Positions 1-8,247 of a stretch of 64,000 nt of DNA are shown piece by piece. A program made the position numbers and the translations under genes. The stretch's first letter is position 1, and the number at the start of each line of letters is the position of its first letter. The DNA comes from Cryptosporangium sp044454545 (lineage in GTDB: Bacteria > Actinomycetota > Actinomycetes > Mycobacteriales > Cryptosporangiaceae), in NCBI RefSeq assembly GCF_044454545.1, contig NZ_JBITDV010000002.1, positions 620,001 to 684,000 of the forward strand. The letters run 5' to 3'. Under the pieces are notes generated by a model. The model ran no database searches. It saw only the letters and a program-made list of their open reading frames with translations, and was not told the origin of the DNA.

Positions 1-498
1 CCGCACCTCGGCCCGCAACGCCTGGGTGAACGAGTGCGCGGCCGCTTTGGACGCGCTGTAGCCGGCCATCGGCCCGACCGGGGCGAGCGCGATCAGTGTG
101 AGCACGTTCGCGATCGCGGCCGGCCCGTTCGCCTCCAGCACCGGGACGAACGCGCGGGTCACGCGCATCGTGCCGAGGTAGTTGGTGTGCAGGTCCCGGC
201 TGAAGAGGTCGAGGTCGCCGTCCAAGGCGCTGCCGAAACCGAGCACCCCGGCGTTGTTGATCAGCAGGTCGACGTCCGAGGCCGCGCGTGCGGCGGCGTC
301 GACCGAGGACTGGTCGGTCACGTCGAGCGCGAGGACGCGGACCCGGGGGTCCGCGGCGACGGACGGGTCGATCGACCGGGCGTCGCGCGCCGTGACGTAG
401 ACCTTGGCCGCGCCGGAGGCGAGGAGCTGAGCGACCAGACGTGCCCCCAGACCGCGATTCGACCCCGTGACCAGTGCAGTACTGCCGTTGATGTTCAT
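1..498 (-). CDS. SDR family oxidoreductase (C-terminus outside window)
   Basis: NAD(P)-dependent short-chain dehydrogenase/reductase of unknown substrate. The ATG at 498 gives MNINGSTALVTG followed by the Rossmann motif TGSNRGLG, the NNAG motif (LLINNAGVL) and the catalytic YSASK near the window edge; about 166 residues are visible, so some 70-80 C-terminal residues lie to the left of base 1. It is transcribed divergently from the AraC-type regulator at 590, with a 91-base shared promoter region, so that regulator is its likely controller (inferred). Family assignment is secure; the substrate is unknown. Confidence 0.9.
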   Translation of the reverse strand, partial: MNINGSTALVTGSNRGLGARLVAQLLASGAAKVYVTARDARSIDPSVAADPRVRVLALDVTDQSSVDAAARAASDVDLLINNAGVLGFGSALDGDLDLFSRDLHTNYLGTMRVTRAFVPVLEANGPAAIANVLTLIALAPVGPMAGYSASKAAAHSFTQALRAEVR

Positions 499-523
499 GG
501 GAAAACCGTACGATCCATACAAC

Positions 524-537
524 GCATCGGTCGATGC
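524..537. promoter_or_regulatory. Inverted repeat between divergent SDR and AraC genes
   Basis: GCATCG-gt-CGATGC forms a 6-2-6 inverted repeat in the 91-base gap between two divergent genes. It is a plausible operator for the adjacent AraC-type regulator, but AraC proteins usually bind direct repeats, so the assignment is weak. Confidence 0.3.
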
Positions 538-589
538 TTGATACGCGCGGTTTTTTGTCCGTCAGTCTCACCCCGGCTACTGTTCAGCC

Positions 590-1525
590 ATGGATCTGTT
601 GGGTGAGGTGCTCGCCGTGGCCGGTGTCCGGGGCACGGTCGCCGCGTCCGTGCACGCGGCCGAACCCTGGGGGCTGGCCCTCGACCGGGTGCCCGGTGCG
701 GCCTTCCACGCCCTCACCGCGGGCACCGCGTGGCTGCGCATCGACGGGCGTCCCGCCATCCGGCTGATGCCCGGCGACGTCGTGCTGCTCCCGACCGGCC
801 GCACCCACGGGCTGGCCAGCGACCGCGACGGCGCGCTCGACCCGTTCGACCACGTGGCGGCCGAACAGTCGCTCACCGGGGGAGGCGTCCTGACCGTCGG
901 CAGTGGACAGGTCGGGACGCGGATCCTGTGCGCGTCGTACCGGCACGACCCGGCCATCGCGACCCCGGTGCTCACGCTGCTGCCCGACGTGATGCACGTA
1001 CCCGCGGGCACGGGCGGGCCTGCGCTCGACGACACCGTCCGGCTGCTCGCCGGTGAGATCGCGGATCCCCAGCTCGCGATGACCACCGTTCTCGACCGGC
1101 TCGTCGACGTCCTCCTCGTCCAGCTGCTCCGCGCCTGGGTACGGGCCCAGCCGGCGGGGCCGTCCGTCTCCTGGCTCCGCGCGTTGAGCGATCCGGTCAT
1201 CGCCGCCGCGCTCAGCGCGCTGCACACCGACCCGGCCCGCGCCTGGACCATCGATACGCTCGCCGACGAGGTCGCCGTCTCCCGCGCGACCTTGGCCAGA
1301 CGCTTCCCCGCGCTGGTCGGCGACACCCCGTCGTCCTATCTCACCCGCTGGCGGATGGACCTGGCCTCCCGGCGGCTGCGCGACTCCGACGACCCGATCG
1401 AGGTGATCGCCCGGTCGGTGGGGTACACGTCGGAATACGCGTTCTCGCGGGCGTTCTCCCGGTCCCGCGGCCAGCCCCCGGGACGCTACCGTCAGGGTTC
1501 GAGGGCCAGTACCGCCCGGGTGTAG
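590..1525 (+). CDS. AraC family transcriptional regulator
   Basis: DNA-binding regulator of 311 residues. The N-terminal half is a cupin-like ligand domain (residues about 10-190, with the PGDVVLLPTGRTHG strand pattern typical of this AraC subgroup). The C-terminal 100 residues carry the double helix-turn-helix, ending in the conserved VIARSVGYTSEYAFSRAF segment. It is divergent from the SDR at 1-498 and probably controls it (inferred). Its last 34 bases overlap the convergent acetyltransferase gene, so the two 3' ends are interlocked. Confidence 0.92.
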   Translation: MDLLGEVLAVAGVRGTVAASVHAAEPWGLALDRVPGAAFHALTAGTAWLRIDGRPAIRLMPGDVVLLPTGRTHGLASDRDGALDPFDHVAAEQSLTGGGVLTVGSGQVGTRILCASYRHDPAIATPVLTLLPDVMHVPAGTGGPALDDTVRLLAGEIADPQLAMTTVLDRLVDVLLVQLLRAWVRAQPAGPSVSWLRALSDPVIAAALSALHTDPARAWTIDTLADEVAVSRATLARRFPALVGDTPSSYLTRWRMDLASRRLRDSDDPIEVIARSVGYTSEYAFSRAFSRSRGQPPGRYRQGSRASTARV

Positions 1526-2316
1526 AGCAGCCCGAACCCGCGACGCTGGGCGTTCTGCTGCGACCGCGAACCCGGCTGGACGACGATGACCGCGACGTCG
1601 CAGCCGGCCTTCGTCGCGTCGGCGAGCCGGGCCGACAGCAGCGCGCTCTGGACGCCACGACGGCGGGCCTCCGGCACCGTCCCCGCGCCCGTGAGCTGGG
1701 CGATGCCGTCGACGACGTGCATGCTGCCGCCGCCGGCCGGCGTCCCGTCCAGCCGCGCCAGATAGCGCTCGGTCAGACCGGCGGCGTCGCGCTCGGCGTT
1801 CTCGAGCATCTCCCGCGGGAACTCCTCGTGCCAGGCGACTCCCTGCGTGTCGGGGTGGAGCGAGGCCTCGACGACGACGCCCAGCCAGCACTCGAACTCG
1901 TCGTCGGTGCTGGGGCGGACGTCGACGCCGGCCGGGTCGACGGGTACGGCCGCGTCGCCGAGGGCCCGGCCGAGGACGTTCTCGAACGAGACGAGCCGGT
2001 AACCGCGGCCGGCCAGCCGGTCGAGGAGCCCGGGGTCGGCGAGGCTGGAGATCTCGGCCTGGACCGGCGCGCCCCGGTCGGCGTAGGCCCGCTCGACGGC
2101 GTCGAACTCGGCCGGGCCGGGGAGGCCGTCGAAGCCGAGACCGGCCACCTTGTTCAGTGGCGACTCCGGTTCGGCGTAGCTGGCGACTCCGCCCGCGACC
2201 GGGATGACGAATCCGGCGCGATCGCCGCGGCGGCGGGCGGCGGCGGCGCTGCAGGCGGCGATGAATCGGCCTTCGGCCCGCTCGATGCGGCCGGCGAGTT
2301 CGAGGTCGCAGAACAT
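1492..2316 (-). CDS. GNAT family N-acetyltransferase
   Basis: Acetyltransferase of 274 residues. The ATG at 2316 gives MFCDLELAGRIERAEG, the usual N-terminus of this GNAT subgroup. The acetyl-CoA-binding turn is GTVPEARRRGVQSALL in the C-terminal domain, followed by a strand and an NAQRRGF segment typical of the GNAT fold. It follows the EamA transporter on the same strand, and its first about 160 bases lie inside the end of the transporter reading frame. The acceptor substrate is unknown. Confidence 0.85.
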   Translation of the reverse strand: MFCDLELAGRIERAEGRFIAACSAAAARRRGDRAGFVIPVAGGVASYAEPESPLNKVAGLGFDGLPGPAEFDAVERAYADRGAPVQAEISSLADPGLLDRLAGRGYRLVSFENVLGRALGDAAVPVDPAGVDVRPSTDDEFECWLGVVVEASLHPDTQGVAWHEEFPREMLENAERDAAGLTERYLARLDGTPAGGGSMHVVDGIAQLTGAGTVPEARRRGVQSALLSARLADATKAGCDVAVIVVQPGSRSQQNAQRRGFGLLYTRAVLALEP

Positions 2317-3194
2317 GGGTCCTCCGTGAAGCGCAGAAGCAGGACGAGGCCGGCCAGGATCGCGGCACCGCCGGTCAACTGGATCGGCGACGGGCGATCG
2401 CCCAGGAACAGCACCGCGGTCAGTGTGCCGACCAGCGGCGTCAGGTTCTCGAGCTGACCGGCGCGGGCGGCCGGCACCTGGGCGATCCCGCGGTTGAACA
2501 GGACACTGCCGACGGCGCCGCAGACGACCACCGCGAAGCACGCCACCCACGCGGAAACCTCCGCGGTGTCGAGCCGGGTACCGCCGGTGGACCAGGACAC
2601 GACCACGAACGGCACCACGCTCAGCGCGCCGCCGGTGCTCTGCCACGCGCTCGCGTTCAGCCCGTCGCCGTCCTCGTTGAATCGGCGGGTGGCGATCAGG
2701 TAGAGCGTGGAGGCGCCGACCGCCAGCAGGACCAGGACGTTGCCCAGCGTGGTGTCGGAGTCCGTGCCACGGCCCGGCCCCAGGGCCACCAGAACTCCTC
2801 CGGCGAGGCCGACGAGCAGCGCCGACATCGCCCGGCCCGACAACCGCTCGCGCAGGACGACCACCGCCAGCAGCACCGCCAGCAGCGGCTCGGCGGCGAG
2901 CAGGAGGCTGCCGCTGGAGGCGCTCGTGCGGGCCAGCCCCAGGTCGCCGAAGAGGAACGCCAGGCCCGGCACCAGCGCCCCGACCAGCATCTGCCGCACG
3001 GCGCCGCGCCGCCGCAGGCGCCCGCGGACGACCGCCGTGATCAGCAGCAGCGCCGCCGCGCCGGAAATCTCCACCGCGAGCAGGTCGACCGGCCGGACCG
3101 CACGCAATGCGACCACCGAAACCGTCGTGCTCACTCCGAAGGCTGCTGCCGCGAGCAGCAACGCCGGCTCTCCCGTACGCATCTCATCCTCCAT
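2154..3194 (-). CDS. EamA/DMT-family transporter
   Basis: Inner-membrane drug/metabolite transporter of 346 residues with about ten hydrophobic segments arranged as two EamA repeats; the second repeat ends near LVLLLRF. After that comes a 50-residue Ser/Pro/Ala-rich tail that is read through the start of the acetyltransferase gene and is probably not structured. ATG at 3194 or at 3182 (MRTGEP) could be the start. It is divergent from the CGNR regulator at 3263, which is its likely controller. The transported compound cannot be inferred. Confidence 0.85.
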   Translation of the reverse strand: MEDEMRTGEPALLLAAAAFGVSTTVSVVALRAVRPVDLLAVEISGAAALLLITAVVRGRLRRRGAVRQMLVGALVPGLAFLFGDLGLARTSASSGSLLLAAEPLLAVLLAVVVLRERLSGRAMSALLVGLAGGVLVALGPGRGTDSDTTLGNVLVLLAVGASTLYLIATRRFNEDGDGLNASAWQSTGGALSVVPFVVVSWSTGGTRLDTAEVSAWVACFAVVVCGAVGSVLFNRGIAQVPAARAGQLENLTPLVGTLTAVLFLGDRPSPIQLTGGAAILAGLVLLLRFTEDPCSATSNSPAASSGPKADSSPPAAPPPPAAAAIAPDSSSRSRAESPATPNRSRH

Positions 3195-3196
3195 CG

Positions 3197-3210
3197 GTAA
3201 CCGCCGTTAC
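3197..3210. promoter_or_regulatory. Inverted repeat GTAAC-N4-GTTAC, putative operator
   Basis: A 5-4-5 inverted repeat lies in the 68-base gap between the divergent EamA and CGNR genes, immediately upstream of the transporter start. A further GGTTAC half-site occurs just before the CGNR start codon (about 3256-3261). It is a candidate binding site for the CGNR regulator. Confidence 0.45.
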
Positions 3211-3262
3211 GGTCACACTGGTTAGGGAGAGAGGCAACCAATTAAACCGGTACGGTGGTTAC

Positions 3263-3784
3263 ATGACCGGAGACGAGGAGCTGCTCCTGGCCGTGGCCAA
3301 CACCGATCACGGCCACCACGACGAGTTCGCCGATGCCGCGTCGGTCCGGGCCTGGTGGCTCGCGCTGGGACGCCCGGCGACATCGCAGGCGGTGGAGGGC
3401 GTCGAGATGCTCCGCGCGCTGCGCGTCCTGATCCGCGGTCTGGCGTTGCGCAACAACGGCGTCGAGCCCGACCTGAGCCGGGCCACCGGCCTGGAGGCGC
3501 TCGGCCTCCGGCTGGACCTCGCCGGTGCACCGTCGCTCCGCGCCGGGGAGGGCGGCGATCTGGCGCACGAGATCGCCGCCGCGACCGTGACGGCCCTGCT
3601 CCGGGAGATGGCCCGGCCGGGATGGGCGAGGGTCAAGGCCTGTCGCGGCGACGACTGCCGCTGGGTCTTCGTCGACGGCTCGCGCAACAGCTCGCGGCGG
3701 TGGTGCGCGATGGCGGGCTGCGGGAACCGCGCCAAGGTGGCGACGTTCCGTGACCGTCACCGCCGCGAGGTGTCGACGTCGTGA
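3263..3784 (+). CDS. CGNR zinc finger transcriptional regulator
   Basis: Small regulator of 173 residues: an N-terminal ABATE-type domain (residues 1-115) and a C-terminal CGNR zinc finger. The four likely zinc cysteines are C127, C132, C148 and C153, the last one inside the CGNR tetrapeptide. The start ATG at 3263 is chosen because upstream in-frame codons run through the EamA promoter. The gene is divergent from the EamA transporter and convergent with the next regulator. Proteins of this family are usually ligand-responsive regulators of adjacent efflux or stress genes (family knowledge). Confidence 0.88.
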   Translation: MTGDEELLLAVANTDHGHHDEFADAASVRAWWLALGRPATSQAVEGVEMLRALRVLIRGLALRNNGVEPDLSRATGLEALGLRLDLAGAPSLRAGEGGDLAHEIAAATVTALLREMARPGWARVKACRGDDCRWVFVDGSRNSSRRWCAMAGCGNRAKVATFRDRHRREVSTS

Positions 3785-3807
3785 CGCGGGCGGACCGCGC
3801 CTCCGGT

Positions 3808-4146
3808 TCAGGCGACGGTGTCGTCCAGGCCGGCTGACTTCAGGCGCGCGGTGAGTTCCTCGAGCGCGCGCAACTCGGACCGGAGCGCGCGGCGGCCCGC
3901 CGGGGTGAGTTTGAGCCAGGTGCGGGCGCGTTTGCCTTCGTAACCCTTGGTGACCGTGACGAGATCGGCGTCGACGAGTACCTGCACGTGGCGGTTGAGG
4001 TTGCCGTCGCTGAGGTGGAGCTCGTCGCGCAGTGTCGCGAAGGCGCACTCGGGGATCTCGGCGAGCATCACCAGGACGCCGAGGCGGACCCGCTGATGGA
4101 TGACGTCGTCGAGTCCGACGGCGGGGTGGGCGGACGGCTCGCTCAA
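3808..4146 (-). CDS. Winged-helix transcriptional regulator (HTH_34-like)
   Basis: DNA-binding protein of 112 residues. The whole length is one winged helix: the LSDGNLNRHVQVL recognition segment is followed by a basic wing (KGYEGKRARTWLKLT). I chose a TTG start at 4146 because it overlaps the TGA of the upstream membrane protein (TTGA junction), a coupled start; no ATG or GTG is available nearby. The pairing of such a regulator with a membrane protein is common in actinomycetes, and it probably represses its own operon through the palindrome at 4923-4938 (inferred). Confidence 0.82.
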   Translation of the reverse strand: MSEPSAHPAVGLDDVIHQRVRLGVLVMLAEIPECAFATLRDELHLSDGNLNRHVQVLVDADLVTVTKGYEGKRARTWLKLTPAGRRALRSELRALEELTARLKSAGLDDTVA

Positions 4147-4907
4147 GTCAGCTGTCCACGGAACCGGACGGCGCGGTAGGCGCCGACGAGAACGAGGGGC
4201 AGCGTCATGACCAGCAGGGCGAGCGCGGGCCGATCGAGGCCCAGCCCGAGCTGGCCACCGAGGGCGGGTCCGGAGCCGCCGGCCAGGAGCCAGTCCTGCC
4301 AGCCGAGCAGTCCTCCGACGAACCCGGTCGCGCAGAACTGCCAGGCCAGTGCGCCCAGCCACAGCCCGGCGACGGCGACGCCGATGCTGCGTTCGGCGAA
4401 ACCCAGCGCGATGGCGGCGAGGGCGATGCTCAGCAGCGGGGTGAGCGGACCGTGCCACCAGGTGAACGCGGCCGGCGTTCCGGTGGGAGCGGCGAGCAGC
4501 GCCAGCAGGGCGAGCAGACCGGCGCCGCCGGCGGCGATCGGGATTCGCCAGTTCACCCGGACGCCCCGGCGGCTTTCGCGGCGGCGGTACCACTGGGCGA
4601 CGAGGACGAAGGTGAGCGGGGCGAGGACCAGCCAGAACAGGTAGGACGCGAGGGCGCTGTGCTGTTGCTCGGGCAGGCCGGCCCAGTAGGGGTACTCGAT
4701 CGTGACCCCGTCCGGCGATTGTGCCTGGGTTCCGGAGTTGATCGCGGAGGAGAAGGGGTGCCGGTAGAGCGCGATGCTCGCCAGCGGTACCGCGGCGAGT
4801 GCGAGGGCCGGTAGCCAGGCGCCGCCGTGGGCCAGCCGTCGGCTCCGGGTTTTCAGCTGGTTCATCTCCGCCAGTACGGCGGCGGACCGGGGACTGTCGT
4901 CATCCAT
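4143..4907 (-). CDS. Membrane protein of unknown function
   Basis: Protein of 254 residues with about six predicted membrane segments after a cytoplasmic N-terminus of about 25 residues (MDDDSPRSAAVLAEMN). One charged loop (QWYRRRESRRG) lies after segment 2. I do not recognise a catalytic motif. It is the first gene of a two-gene operon with the winged-helix regulator at 3808-4146, and the palindrome upstream suggests both are autoregulated. A role in sensing or detoxification would be a guess. Confidence 0.75.
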   Translation of the reverse strand: MDDDSPRSAAVLAEMNQLKTRSRRLAHGGAWLPALALAAVPLASIALYRHPFSSAINSGTQAQSPDGVTIEYPYWAGLPEQQHSALASYLFWLVLAPLTFVLVAQWYRRRESRRGVRVNWRIPIAAGGAGLLALLALLAAPTGTPAAFTWWHGPLTPLLSIALAAIALGFAERSIGVAVAGLWLGALAWQFCATGFVGGLLGWQDWLLAGGSGPALGGQLGLGLDRPALALLVMTLPLVLVGAYRAVRFRGQLT

Positions 4908-4922
4908 TTTGCACCTCTGTTT

Positions 4923-4938
4923 TCCAAAGGACTTTGGA
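4923..4938. promoter_or_regulatory. Perfect palindrome TCCAAAG-GA-CTTTGGA, putative operator
   Basis: A 7-2-7 perfect inverted repeat begins 16 bases upstream of the membrane protein start codon. Its position and symmetry fit an operator for the winged-helix regulator encoded second in the same operon. Confidence 0.6.
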
Positions 4939-4983
4939 TTACAGAGTGACTGGCCCCGGACGACCTGTCAACCCACTCCCGCG

Positions 4984-5040
4984 CCGCCGCCGGATGCGGC
5001 GGCCGGCCGGAACCGCACGCGATCCCCGGCCGGCCGGGGA
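4984..5040 (-). terminator. Two GC-rich hairpins, putative terminator of epoxide hydrolase gene
   Basis: Just downstream of the epoxide hydrolase stop (5044) lie an 18-base perfect palindrome (5023-5040, centre GGCCGGCC) and a 7-5-7 hairpin (4984-5002, CCGCCGC...GCGGCGG). There is no clear U-tract, as is common for actinomycete terminators, so function is likely but not certain. Confidence 0.4.
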
Positions 5041-5043
5041 GCG

Positions 5044-6240
5044 TTACCGCGGGTCCCGCACCGGGCGGAAGGCGGCCCGGAGCTCGGCCGCGAACAGCTC
5101 GGGCTCCTCCCAGGCGGCGAAGTGGCCGCCCCGCTCGACGTCACCGAAGTAGTTGAGCGTGGGATAGGCCTGCTCGGCCCAGCTCCTCGGCGTCCGCCAG
5201 ATCTCGCCGGGGAACGCGCTGAAACCGACCGGTATCCGGGGCGCGGGCAGCGGCGCGCTGCCCGCGGACGGCGAGTCCGGCCCGTAGGCCTCCCAGTACG
5301 ACCGGGCCGCGGACGCTCCGGTGCCGCTCAGCCAGTAGGCGGTGATGTTGTCGAGGACGTTGTCGCGGGTGAGGTTGCCCGAGGGGCGGCCGTCGACGAA
5401 CGCCTGCGCGATCTTGTAGTAGGCGTCGGTGTCGTGGTCGAGCATCCAGGCGGCGAGCGCGGACGGCGAGTCCAGCAGCGCGTAGCCGATCGTCTGCGGC
5501 CGGGTGGCCATCTGCGTGAAGTACGCGATCCCGCTGGTCTGGAACGTCTTGATCGCTTGGAGCGCTTCGCGTTCGGCGTCCCCGTCGTTCGGCAGCGACG
5601 CCGGGTCGTTGAGCGCCGGGACGAGCAGGTTGGTGTGGATGCCGACCAGCCCGTCGGGGCCGAGCCGTCCCATCGCGTCGGTGATCCCGGCGCCGACATC
5701 GCCGCCCTGGGCCACGTACCGGTCGTAGCCGAGCCGGCGCATGAGCTCCGACCAGGCCCTCGCGGTGCGCACGAGATCCCATCCGACCTCGGCCGGCTCG
5801 CCCGAGAAGCCGTAGCCGGGCAGCGACGGCAGCACGAGGTGGAACGCGTCCGCGGCGCTGCCACCGTGCGCGGTGGGGTCGGTCAGCGGTCCGACGGAGT
5901 CGAGCATCTCGATCACCGAGCCCGGCCAGCCGTGCGTCATGATCAGCGGCAACGCGTCCGCGTGGCCGGACTGCACGTGGACGAAGTGGATCTCGACGCC
6001 GTCGATCTCGGTCGTGAACTGGGGGAGTGCGTTCAGCCGGGACGCGACCCGCTGGCCGTCGTACTCCGTCGACCAGTACTGGGTGACCGCGTGCAGGGTG
6101 GCCAGCTGCACCCCCTGCGAGCGGTCGCCGACGAGTTCCCTGGTCGGCCACCGCGTCGCGGCCAGACGTTGCCGCAGGTCGTCGAGCGTCTTGTCGTGGA
6201 TCTGCACCGTGAACGGTCTGATCGTCATGTCGGGCGCCAC
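5044..6240 (-). CDS. Epoxide hydrolase (EHN-domain alpha/beta hydrolase)
   Basis: Opens epoxides by an ester-intermediate mechanism (family knowledge). It is 398 residues, the normal length for bacterial epoxide hydrolases with the N-terminal EHN domain (about residues 8-115). The oxyanion motif HGWPGS is at 103-108, the nucleophile is D181 in GGDVGAG (the commoner form is GGDWG), and the terminal histidine is in RGGHFAAWEEPEL near the C-terminus. Starts at 6240 (MAPD) or 6228 (MTIRP) are both possible. It is the last gene of the leftward ring-cleavage operon but is separated by 94 bases, with a possible hairpin, from the SDR before it. Confidence 0.88.
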   Translation of the reverse strand: MAPDMTIRPFTVQIHDKTLDDLRQRLAATRWPTRELVGDRSQGVQLATLHAVTQYWSTEYDGQRVASRLNALPQFTTEIDGVEIHFVHVQSGHADALPLIMTHGWPGSVIEMLDSVGPLTDPTAHGGSAADAFHLVLPSLPGYGFSGEPAEVGWDLVRTARAWSELMRRLGYDRYVAQGGDVGAGITDAMGRLGPDGLVGIHTNLLVPALNDPASLPNDGDAEREALQAIKTFQTSGIAYFTQMATRPQTIGYALLDSPSALAAWMLDHDTDAYYKIAQAFVDGRPSGNLTRDNVLDNITAYWLSGTGASAARSYWEAYGPDSPSAGSAPLPAPRIPVGFSAFPGEIWRTPRSWAEQAYPTLNYFGDVERGGHFAAWEEPELFAAELRAAFRPVRDPR

Positions 6241-6306
6241 CTATCTGCCGGAGCGAGGCGTGAAGGGCGACTCCCAGCCTGGCCGCATCCGGCGCCGCTC
6301 GACCCC

Positions 6307-6327
6307 GGGAAAGACCCTGGTCTTCCC
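6307..6327 (-). terminator. Imperfect hairpin after the dihydrodiol dehydrogenase gene
   Basis: GGGAAAGA and TCTTCCC can pair around a short loop directly downstream of the stop codon at 6335-6337; outer bases GACCC/GGGTC (6301-6336) extend it. It may attenuate transcription into the epoxide hydrolase gene. This is a weak call. Confidence 0.3.
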
Positions 6328-6334
6328 CACCGGG

Positions 6335-7105
6335 TCACCGAGCGCGGTGAGGCGTTCCCACCGAGCTGATGTCGAAGACCGTGCCGGTGACGGTGAGGGC
6401 GTCGGATCCGGACGCCAGCAGTGCGTAGGTACCGACGTAGTCGGCCGGTTCGATCTGCCGCTCGAGCGCCGAGTACTTCTCCAGGTACTCCTGGATCGGG
6501 ATATCGGCGATCCGGCGCTGATCGAGGCCCAGCGACCTCGGTCCGCTCAGGTTGGTGGCCATCCCTCCCGGCGCCACCCCGTTCACCCGGATCTCGGGCG
6601 CCAGCTCGTAGGCCAGCTGCCGTACGACGCCGAGTCCGGCGTGCTTCGTCGCCGTGTAGAGGACGCCGCCGCCCTGCGGGTAGAAGGACGCGTTGGAGAG
6701 CGTGAGGATGATCGCGCCGCGCGCTTCCTTGAGTGCCGCCGCCGCGGCGTGGGCGCCCAGCAGGTAGCCCAGCACGTTCACGGCGAACAGGTCGCGGAAG
6801 CCTTCTTCGAGCTCGCCGGGCGAGAGGTCCACCAGCGTGCGGCTGAAATCCCACAGGCCGACGTTGCCGATGAAGACGTCGAGCCGCCCGAACGTGTCCA
6901 CGGCCGCGGCGACGGCCCGTTCGTTGTCCGCGTAGGAGGTCACGTCGCCGGTCACGGTAACGACGTCGCCGCGATCGAGCGAGGCCGGGTCCCGGTCGAG
7001 CAGGACGAGGTGCGCTCCCTCGAGGAGGAAGCGGTCCACGATGGCTCGCCCGATCCCGGAACCGCCGCCGGTGACCAGGACGACTCGCCCCGCCAGGCCG
7101 CTCAC
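6335..7105 (-). CDS. cis-Dihydrodiol dehydrogenase-like SDR
   Basis: NAD-dependent SDR of 256 residues expected to rearomatise the cis-dihydrodiol formed by the ring-hydroxylating dioxygenase, as BphB/HcaB-type enzymes do (family knowledge). Seen: TGGGSGIG cofactor loop, GDVTSYADN, the BphB-like segment IGNVGLWDF, and YTATKHA as catalytic Tyr/Lys. The GTG start at 7105 overlaps the TGA of the hydrolase gene (GTGA), so the two are translationally coupled. The dioxygenase, extradiol dioxygenase and hydrolase genes nearby strongly support the pathway role. Confidence 0.85.
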   Translation of the reverse strand: MSGLAGRVVLVTGGGSGIGRAIVDRFLLEGAHLVLLDRDPASLDRGDVVTVTGDVTSYADNERAVAAAVDTFGRLDVFIGNVGLWDFSRTLVDLSPGELEEGFRDLFAVNVLGYLLGAHAAAAALKEARGAIILTLSNASFYPQGGGVLYTATKHAGLGVVRQLAYELAPEIRVNGVAPGGMATNLSGPRSLGLDQRRIADIPIQEYLEKYSALERQIEPADYVGTYALLASGSDALTVTGTVFDISSVGTPHRAR

Positions 7106-7929
7106 GCCGACCGGACGAACTCGGTCACGAGCCGGTTGAATTCCGCGGCGTGCTCGAGCTGCGCCCAGTGGCCGCACCGGTTCAGCAGGACCATCCGCGA
7201 ATTCTGGATCATCGACATCGCGCGGAGGCTGATCTCCCAGTGGACGGTCCGGTCGTCGCGGCCGTGGATGACGAGCGCGGGCACGCTGGACGTCGGCAGT
7301 GCCTGGGCCGCGGACACGAACGCCTCCTGGCCCAGGCCGGCCTTGGCGCGCTCGAGCCAGTCGTGCAGGTGCCCGGGGTGCGCCGAGGCCGCTGCCGAGC
7401 GCTGTTCGGCGAGCTCGTCGGTGGCGAACGTGGGGTCGAAGCACATGACCTGGACCAGCCGCTTGAAGTTCGCCGGCGACGGGTCCTGGTAGGTCTCCAC
7501 CAGCACCTTGAAGCCTTCGGTCATCCCGGCGGGCGACAGCACGTTCACGCCCCAGACCCCGGAACCCATCGTGATCAGGTGCGAGACCCGCTCGGGCCAG
7601 CGTGCGGTCAGGACGATACCGACCCCGCCGCCCATCGAGTTGCCCACGATCGCCGCCCGCTCCAGGTCGAGGGCGTCCATCAGCTGTTTGACCGCCTCGC
7701 CCTGGTCGAACCTGGACTCCACCGGCTGGGGACTCGACTCGCCCCATCCCGGCATGGTGACCGCCACGACCCGGAAATGCTGCGCCAGCGGCTCGATGTT
7801 CGGGGCGAAGTTCGACCAGCCGGTGGCACCGGGCCCGCTGCCATGGATCAGCAGGACCGGATGGCCCTCACCGGCCTCGTCGATCTGGATCTCGTAGTCC
7901 GGGGTGCGGACGATCCGGTGGGAAATCAT
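7102..7929 (-). CDS. Meta-cleavage product hydrolase (BphD/MhpC-like)
   Basis: C-C bond hydrolase of 275 residues that would split the yellow 2-hydroxy-6-oxo-dienoate made by extradiol cleavage. Seen: LIHGSGPGATGWSNF, which is characteristic of meta-cleavage product hydrolases; nucleophile S98 in GNSMGG; D225 in HGRDDRT; H254 in CGHWAQLEH. It lies in the same operon as the ferredoxin and the dihydrodiol dehydrogenase, six bases after the ferredoxin gene. The preferred side chain of the substrate cannot be read from the sequence. Confidence 0.88.
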   Translation of the reverse strand: MISHRIVRTPDYEIQIDEAGEGHPVLLIHGSGPGATGWSNFAPNIEPLAQHFRVVAVTMPGWGESSPQPVESRFDQGEAVKQLMDALDLERAAIVGNSMGGGVGIVLTARWPERVSHLITMGSGVWGVNVLSPAGMTEGFKVLVETYQDPSPANFKRLVQVMCFDPTFATDELAEQRSAAASAHPGHLHDWLERAKAGLGQEAFVSAAQALPTSSVPALVIHGRDDRTVHWEISLRAMSMIQNSRMVLLNRCGHWAQLEHAAEFNRLVTEFVRSA

Positions 7930-7935
7930 GATGCG

Positions 7936-8247
7936 CTACTCCTCGGGGAGATCGACGAGGACGTCGTCGCCGACGACCTTGACGGCGTAGGTGGCGACCG
8001 GGCAGGTCGCCGGGAGGCTGAGCACCTCTCCGGTCCGGATGCAGAACTTGGCGAAATGCCACGCGCACTCGACGACGTCCCCGTCCACGTAGCCGTCGGC
8101 CAGGGACGACTCGTCGTGGGTGCAGGTGTCGTCGATCGCGAAGTACTCGTCGTCGACGTGGAACAGGGCGATCGGGCGCGCGCGCTCGACCTGGAAGCCC
8201 TCGCCTTCCTCGATGTCGGACGTGCTGCACGCCTTTGTCCAGGTCAC
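7936..8247 (-). CDS. Rieske [2Fe-2S] ferredoxin of a ring-hydroxylating dioxygenase
   Basis: Electron carrier of 103 residues passing electrons from the FAD reductase to the dioxygenase alpha subunit. The Rieske ligands are C42 and H44 (CTHDESSL) and C61 and H64 (CAWHFAKF). The GTG start at 8247 is chosen for the GTGA overlap with the reductase stop and the AAGGTGAGAA ribosome-binding site upstream. Its partner oxygenase subunits are encoded on the opposite strand at 11302-13188. Confidence 0.93.
   Translation of the reverse strand: MTWTKACSTSDIEEGEGFQVERARPIALFHVDDEYFAIDDTCTHDESSLADGYVDGDVVECAWHFAKFCIRTGEVLSLPATCPVATYAVKVVGDDVLVDLPEE

Noticed and set aside
584..2368. 594-codon open frame on the minus strand
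   Set aside because: It runs antisense to the AraC gene and out of frame through the acetyltransferase; Arg/Pro-rich with no recognisable fold.
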